A DNA stretch of 64,000 nt from Buchnera aphidicola (Nurudea yanoniella). Its GTDB lineage: Bacteria > Pseudomonadota > Gammaproteobacteria > Enterobacterales > Enterobacteriaceae. This document shows positions 58,928-64,000 of the stretch, piece after piece. A program made the position numbers and the translations under genes. How positions within the stretch are numbered: the first letter of the stretch is position 1; each line of letters begins with the position of its first letter. The stretch spans positions 434,001-498,000 of the forward strand of contig CP140036.1 of NCBI GenBank assembly GCA_039829995.1, written 5' to 3'. Below the pieces are notes generated by a model. The model was not told the origin of the DNA. It saw only the letters and a program-made list of their open reading frames with translations, and did no database searches.

Positions 58928-60001
58928 ATGATTAAAAAAAAGATAAAAAAAATATTGTCAAAATTAATTATATTAATACTTCTAATAATAATTATATTTT
59001 CTCTCGTTTTTATGAAATTTAATTACTATTCTATAAAAGATAAAAAAAACTATATTATAAAAATTAATAACGATGAAATTCATTTAGAAGAATTTCAAAA
59101 AAAATATATTTTTTTATTGTCAAAATACAAATATAATTCAAATAACTTCCATAATACAAACTATATAAAAAAAATATATAAGGAAGCAATATTAGATATA
59201 ATATATAAAACTTTGTTAAAACAATACGTAAAAAAATTACATATATCTCTCAACGATTCTGAAATAAAAAACTACATACATAATAATTCAGATTTTCAAG
59301 AAAAAAATATATTTAAAATAGAAAAATATTATTATTTTCTTAATAAAGAAAATATAAGTTCTAATGAATATATTGATAAAATTAAAACATATTTAAAAAT
59401 TAAAAAATTTATTTCTTTCATATCTAATTTAATATTCATATCAAAACATGAAAAAAATAATTTAATTCAATCATTATCCCAAATTAGAATAATTAAAATA
59501 GCTTCTGTACCTTTAACTAAGTTTTTCAAAAATACAATTATTAATAATAAAAACATTATAAACTATCTTAAAAAAAATAATTCTAATTTATTTTCAATAA
59601 AAAAATATAAAAATAATACTTTTTTAATTTTAAAAAAAACAACATACGAATTTAATAATAAACCAGTTAAATTATTAAAAACAATAAAATTGAAATTTCA
59701 AAAATCTCTATTTTTTTCCAGATTTGATAAAAATAAATTCAAAAAATTTATATTCAATCTTCCAAACTTAAAAAAAAATAAAAATATTTATTTTAGTATT
59801 ATAAAAAATAGTGGTGATTTATTATTAATTAAATTTTATAAAACCATGCACATTGATTTTTCAAATAAACAAAAAAACGTTATTATTTCACAACTTAAAA
59901 AATACAATTTAGGAACAATACTAAATTCTATTTTAGATGATTTGTATCTGAAAGCACATATCTCATATGGAAATTTAATAGATTTTAACAATAAACTTTA
60001 A
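58928..60001 (+). CDS. ppiD: Shortened periplasmic chaperone PpiD
   Basis: PpiD is an inner-membrane-anchored periplasmic chaperone that works with SecYEG. The 357-residue product is much shorter than E. coli PpiD (623). It has a single N-terminal membrane anchor (about residues 12-30) and a SurA_N-like chaperone region (IIKINNDEIHLEEFQKKY, LDIIYKTLLKQYVKKLHISLNDSEIKNYI). The parvulin prolyl-isomerase domain cannot be recognised in the remaining sequence. Position after lon and extensive synteny support the call, but sequence similarity is weak after residue 170. It may act as a holdase only. Confidence 0.82.
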   Translation: MIKKKIKKILSKLIILILLIIIIFSLVFMKFNYYSIKDKKNYIIKINNDEIHLEEFQKKYIFLLSKYKYNSNNFHNTNYIKKIYKEAILDIIYKTLLKQYVKKLHISLNDSEIKNYIHNNSDFQEKNIFKIEKYYYFLNKENISSNEYIDKIKTYLKIKKFISFISNLIFISKHEKNNLIQSLSQIRIIKIASVPLTKFFKNTIINNKNIINYLKKNNSNLFSIKKYKNNTFLILKKTTYEFNNKPVKLLKTIKLKFQKSLFFSRFDKNKFKKFIFNLPNLKKNKNIYFSIIKNSGDLLLIKFYKTMHIDFSNKQKNVIISQLKKYNLGTILNSILDDLYLKAHISYGNLIDFNNKL

Positions 60002-60262
60002 ATTAGAAAAATCAATTATTTTTTAAAATTCAAAAACTATATAAAGTTACTATAAATCTTACAAAAACTAATACTTATGAAAATAAATATACAATATTTA
60101 CAAGATTTTATGTTATCTTTTTTTATTACATATTAATTAGTTAACATATTTAAAATTTTATAAAATTTATTTTTTGAGTTAAAAATTATATAAAAAAATA
60201 TAAAAATTAATATTTACAAACATATGTAAAAAACATTAAAAATTTAACTACTAGGATATTGT

Positions 60263-62023
60263 GTGGGTTTATTTAAAAAACTAAGTTGGTATTTTATAAA
60301 ACAATGGAAACAATATTCAATATCTATTTTATTATTAATTGTTATATCCATTCTTCAATTGTTCCCACCCAAGCTAATAGGAATATTAATAGATTCTATT
60401 ATAAAAAAAGATATACGAGGCACACAAATACTTCCTTGGATTATAGAAATTATATGTATTTCAATAATAATTTATGTTTTTCGATACATGTGGAGAATTT
60501 TCTTATTTGGAGCTGCTTATAAATTAACTTCTGATTTGAGAATAAAAATTTACAACTATATTAGCAAAGAAAATCAAAATTTTTATTCAAAATACAAAAC
60601 GGGAGATTTAATGATACGAATAACTAATGATGTCGATAAAGTTTCATTTGCAGCTGGTGAAGGAGTATTAACACTAATTGATTCTCTAGTAATGGGTTTA
60701 TCTGTCATAACTATTATGTTTACGCAAATTAACTGGAAACTTACTATATTATCACTAATTCCAATGCCTATTATGGTTATAATAATAAATAAAATAGGAA
60801 AAAAAATACATTATGGTTTCCAAGAAGTCCAAAAAACATTTTCGTTACTCAACAATCATACACAAGAAAGCCTAAATAATATTAATTTAATTAAATCTTT
60901 TGGATTAGAAAACTATCAACAAAAGAAGTTTTTGAAAATTTTAAAATATCTAAGAATAAAAAATATTAAAGTAGCAAAAATTGATGCTATTTTTGATCCC
61001 ATCATACATTTGTCTATTTCTTTATCTAATCTAATTGCTATTACAGTTGGAGGATGGTTTGTGTGGAATAAAAGCATTAGCATTGGACAATTAACCAGTT
61101 TCATAATATACCTTGGATTAATGATTTGGCCCATGCTAGCTTTAGCTTGGATGTTTAATATTGTAGAAAGAGGGAGTGCAGCATGGAACAGAATACAATC
61201 AATTTTTGCTTTTAATGTACAAGAAAAAAAAAACTGTGAAAAAATTCCATTGTATTTTAAAAAACTCAGTGTTCATATTAAATGTTTTTACTATAAAAAA
61301 CATAGAAAAAAAATATTAAAAAATATTCATTTTTCATTATATCCTAACCAAACTCTAGGAATTTGTGGACCAACTGGATCCGGGAAAAGTACACTATTCA
61401 AATTGATCCAACAACAATATTTAATACCTAATGGAATAATACTATATAATAAAATTCCAATTTCTCTTTTTAAAAAAAATGAATGGAGAAAAAAAATAGC
61501 TATAGTAGATCAAACTACTTTTTTGTTTTCTGATACTATTTATAACAATATTGCAATAGGAAAAAATTATGCTTCTAAAAAAGAAATTGAACAGGCAATC
61601 TATCTTGCTCATTTACATAAAGATATAAAAAAATTTCCAAAAGGATATAATACTCAAATAGGAGAGCGTGGAATAATTTTGTCAGGTGGACAAAAACAAA
61701 GAATTTCTATTGCAAGAGCATTGTTATCCAATTCAGAAATATTAATATTAGATAATGCCTTATCTGCAGTAGATGGAAATACTGAGTCAAAAATATTAAA
61801 TAATCTCAATATTTTAAAAAAACAAGGATATACAATAATTATTTGTACTCATAGATTATCTTCTATAATAGATGCAAATAATATTATAGTGATAAAAAAA
61901 GGTACAATAATACAGAAAGGAAAACATACAGAGCTAATAAAAGCAACTGATAAATGGTATAACGTTACATATTCACATCAAATCTTTCTAAACGTTCATA
62001 AAAATAATATAGAAGTTTCATGA
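60263..62023 (+). CDS. mdlA: ABC exporter half-transporter MdlA
   Basis: MdlA and MdlB form a heterodimeric multidrug-type ABC exporter whose substrate is unknown. The 586-residue product has six N-terminal membrane segments (LSWYFIKQWKQYSISILLL onward) and an ABC domain: Walker A GPTGSGKST, Q-loop VDQTTFLFSDT, signature LSGGQKQRISIARALL, and Walker B ILILDN with Asn where the catalytic Glu usually is, then H-loop THRL. The start is GTG 60263 with AGGA six bases upstream. mdlB begins one base after the stop. In E. coli MdlA this carboxylate is Asp. Confidence 0.93.
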   Translation: MGLFKKLSWYFIKQWKQYSISILLLIVISILQLFPPKLIGILIDSIIKKDIRGTQILPWIIEIICISIIIYVFRYMWRIFLFGAAYKLTSDLRIKIYNYISKENQNFYSKYKTGDLMIRITNDVDKVSFAAGEGVLTLIDSLVMGLSVITIMFTQINWKLTILSLIPMPIMVIIINKIGKKIHYGFQEVQKTFSLLNNHTQESLNNINLIKSFGLENYQQKKFLKILKYLRIKNIKVAKIDAIFDPIIHLSISLSNLIAITVGGWFVWNKSISIGQLTSFIIYLGLMIWPMLALAWMFNIVERGSAAWNRIQSIFAFNVQEKKNCEKIPLYFKKLSVHIKCFYYKKHRKKILKNIHFSLYPNQTLGICGPTGSGKSTLFKLIQQQYLIPNGIILYNKIPISLFKKNEWRKKIAIVDQTTFLFSDTIYNNIAIGKNYASKKEIEQAIYLAHLHKDIKKFPKGYNTQIGERGIILSGGQKQRISIARALLSNSEILILDNALSAVDGNTESKILNNLNILKKQGYTIIICTHRLSSIIDANNIIVIKKGTIIQKGKHTELIKATDKWYNVTYSHQIFLNVHKNNIEVS

Positions 62024-62024
62024 A

Positions 62025-63779
62025 ATGAAATATTTTGAAAAATTTTATCCTATACTAAAAAAATTATTATCGTATGGAATAAAACAAAAAAAATCACTAA
62101 TATTAGGATGTTTTTTATTATTGTTAGCTTCAATATTTGAAGTATTAGGTCCTGTTTTAATTAATTGTTTCGTTAAAAGTAGTATAATAAATAATTATAT
62201 GAACTTTTCTTTATTATTTTTAATAACTTTTACTTATATATTACTACAAGTTTTATCTGCTCTTTTAAATTATTTCCAAAATATTATCTTTAATAAAATA
62301 TCAATAAAAATAGTTGAAAAATTACGAATTAATTTGATGTCATCAATATTAAAATTACCCATTAAAACATTTAATAAAAAACCAATTAGTCAATTTATTT
62401 CATGCATAAATAATGATACTGAAATTATTAAAGAACTATATGAAACATTCATTACTATACTATTTAAAAACATCGTATTAATTCTCGTCACGCTAATAGC
62501 TATGTTCGCTTTAGAATGGAGAATGGCTAGCATAGCTGTAACTATATTTCCATTAGCATTAACAACATCATTTTTATATCAATATTATAGCAAACCAGTA
62601 CTGAAAAAATCTCAAATATATTTATCAAGAATTTATAATCTATTTAATGAAACAATTTGTGGAATGACCGTAATTCAGCAATTCGGATTAGAAAAAAAAT
62701 TCAAATGCTCTATAGAAAAAACAAATGAATCATATTATTTAAATCGTATGAAAGTATTAAAATTAGATGGAATTTTTTTACGACCATTACTCAATTTTTT
62801 TTCAACTATTATATTATGTAGTTTAATTATATTATTTGAATTTTATCCTCGAGGATCTTTTGAAATCGGAACTTTATACGCTTTCATAACATATTTAGGA
62901 CGTCTCAATGAACCATTAATTGCTATTACTGCTCAACAATCTATTTTACAAAAATCTATTCTATCAGGAAAAAGAATATTTAAATTAATAGACGCTCAAA
63001 AACAAATATACGGAAAAGACCCTAATAATTTGGATAATGGAGAAATACATATAAAAAATTTAAGTTTTTCTTATGAAAATAAAAATATAGAAACATTGAA
63101 AAATATTAATTTACATATTTCTTCAAAAAAATTTATAGCTTTAGTAGGACATACAGGAAGTGGAAAAAGCACCCTTGCACAACTTCTAATGGGTTATTAT
63201 CCTGTTACAAAAGGTCATATTTACTTAAATAAAAGAAATATACATTCATTAAGCAAAGAAGTGTTAAAAAATGGAATATCTATCGTTCAGCAAGATCCTT
63301 GTATTTTAGATGATTCCATCTTAAATAATATTACATTAGGAAGAAAAATTTCTAAATCAAAAATTTGGAATATTTTAAAGAAAGTACATCTTTCTAAAAC
63401 AATAAGATCTATGCCCAATAGTATATATTCAATTTTAGGAGAAAATGGAAATATACTCTCCATTGGACAAAAACAACTTCTATGTATTGCTAGAATTTTA
63501 GTAGATAATCCTAAAATATTAATCTTAGATGAAGCCACCTCTAATGTAGACCTAAAAACTGAAAAAAAAATTCAAAAAATACTATCACAGATCAATTATC
63601 GAACTACATTAATAGTGATTGCTCACAGACTATCAACAATAAAAAATGCAGATAAAATTTTTGTTTTTAATAACGGAGAAATAGTAGAAAAAGGAAAACA
63701 TAACTCTTTATTAAAAAATCGAAAAAACTATTGGAAAATGTACAATAATCAAAATAAAGAAAATACAAAATCATCATAA
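62025..63779 (+). CDS. mdlB: ABC exporter half-transporter MdlB
   Basis: MdlB is the partner of MdlA. The 584-residue product has six membrane segments and an ABC domain: Walker A GHTGSGKST, Q-loop VQQDPCILDDS, a degenerate signature LSIGQKQLLCIAR, and canonical Walker B ILILDEATSNVD with the catalytic Glu, then H-loop AHRLST. With MdlA this gives one consensus ATP site (MdlB Walker motifs with MdlA LSGGQ) and one degenerate site. It starts one base after mdlA, so the two are translationally coupled. It is the last protein gene in the window. Confidence 0.94.
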   Translation: MKYFEKFYPILKKLLSYGIKQKKSLILGCFLLLLASIFEVLGPVLINCFVKSSIINNYMNFSLLFLITFTYILLQVLSALLNYFQNIIFNKISIKIVEKLRINLMSSILKLPIKTFNKKPISQFISCINNDTEIIKELYETFITILFKNIVLILVTLIAMFALEWRMASIAVTIFPLALTTSFLYQYYSKPVLKKSQIYLSRIYNLFNETICGMTVIQQFGLEKKFKCSIEKTNESYYLNRMKVLKLDGIFLRPLLNFFSTIILCSLIILFEFYPRGSFEIGTLYAFITYLGRLNEPLIAITAQQSILQKSILSGKRIFKLIDAQKQIYGKDPNNLDNGEIHIKNLSFSYENKNIETLKNINLHISSKKFIALVGHTGSGKSTLAQLLMGYYPVTKGHIYLNKRNIHSLSKEVLKNGISIVQQDPCILDDSILNNITLGRKISKSKIWNILKKVHLSKTIRSMPNSIYSILGENGNILSIGQKQLLCIARILVDNPKILILDEATSNVDLKTEKKIQKILSQINYRTTLIVIAHRLSTIKNADKIFVFNNGEIVEKGKHNSLLKNRKNYWKMYNNQNKENTKSS

Positions 63780-63808
63780 AACAAATTTTTAACATATCTT
63801 TATATAAA

Positions 63809-63922
63809 AAGAACTCCTTATAGCGATATCATAATACCTGCTAACACCTGATATGGCTGCTATTTTCCAATTCTGACCAAATTTTCAAGATAAACAGTAT
63901 TAGATCACTATAAGAGAATTCT
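63809..63922 (-). ncRNA. ffs: 4.5S RNA of the signal recognition particle
   Basis: On minus, the SRP domain IV core is clear: GGTCAGAATTGG, a GGAAA tetraloop region, then AGCAGCCA, which binds Ffh. The flanks form a long hairpin: the 5' end AGAATTCTCTTATAGTGAT pairs with the 3' end through ATATCGCTATAAGGAGTTCT, with one bulge. The length is about 114 bases, as in E. coli. T residues at 63810-63806 follow the 3' end. Ends are set by the pairing and may be off by a few bases. In E. coli ffs also lies near mdlAB. Confidence 0.93.
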
Positions 63923-63932
63923 TATAAGATAT

Positions 63933-63960
63933 ATTATACGAAATTAACAAAAATTACAAA
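63933..63960 (-). promoter_or_regulatory. Likely promoter of ffs
   Basis: TATAAT on minus (63938-63933) lies about 10 bases before the 4.5S RNA 5' end. A weaker TTGTAA or TTTGTA lies 15-16 bases further upstream as the -35 box. Confidence 0.6.
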
Positions 63961-64000
63961 ATGTTTTTTAAACAAATGCTATTAATTTACAAACTATAAA

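Overview
The window is a stretch of the chromosome of an obligate insect endosymbiont, almost certainly Buchnera aphidicola (Gammaproteobacteria, aphid symbiont). The evidence is the extreme AT bias, with long A and T runs even inside genes; proteins that align nearly end to end with Escherichia coli K-12 homologues; tight packing of core genes with almost no accessory DNA; and a gene order (asd-yhgN-pgk-fbaA-mscS-recC-recB-recD, lysA-lysS-prfB, tig-clpP-clpX-lon-ppiD-mdlA-mdlB) that I recognise from Buchnera. I cannot assign the aphid host lineage. No prophage, insertion sequence, integron, CRISPR or toxin locus is visible.

Layout. 1-268 is the 5' end of mutS on the minus strand. 441-3887 holds dsbA and a DNA polymerase I gene that is split into two reading frames. 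3908-13330 is mostly minus strand: engB, gmk, thyA, lgt, lysA, lysS and prfB, with typA inserted on plus. 13448-23651 is a plus-strand block: ygfZ, miaB, ybeY (frame broken in a 12-A run), corC, lnt, leuS, holA, nadD and tusA. It ends at a strong hairpin facing asd. 25405-38423 runs yhgN, pgk, fbaA, mscS, recC, recB, recD. An initiator tRNA-Met with a clean sigma70-type promoter lies at 38492-38610. 39201-42403 carries ribH, thiL, ribD and nusB. 42409-46650 carries dxs, ispA and yajR on minus. tusE (plus) sits between yajR and the minus-strand cyoABCDE operon (47082-51790). 52175-63779 is plus strand: bolA, tig, clpP, clpX, lon, ppiD, mdlA, mdlB. The window closes with the 4.5S SRP RNA gene (ffs) on minus.

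Functionally the window supplies nutrition-related steps (lysine end step, aspartate semialdehyde branch point, riboflavin), glycolysis (pgk, fbaA), isoprenoid precursors (dxs, ispA), aerobic respiration (cytochrome bo3), tRNA modification (miaB, tusA, tusE), translation (lysS, leuS, prfB, engB, typA, tRNA-fMet), protein folding and turnover (tig, clpXP, lon, ppiD, ffs), lipoprotein maturation (lgt, lnt) and DNA repair (mutS, polA, recBCD).

I found no novel multi-gene system. What stands out is a pattern of lost quality-control or accessory active sites in otherwise conserved enzymes. The Pol I proofreading domain has lost all four of its metal-binding acidic residues, and the gene is split exactly at the 5'-nuclease/Klenow boundary. 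The LeuRS editing pocket has lost its threonine-rich motif, with isoleucine at the position of Thr252. The trigger factor FKBP pocket has lost its aromatic residues, and PpiD has lost its parvulin domain. The prfB programmed +1 frameshift site has been replaced by an uninterrupted frame. ybeY appears to depend on slippage in a poly-A run. Comparisons with E. coli were made from memory of those sequences and should be confirmed by alignment.
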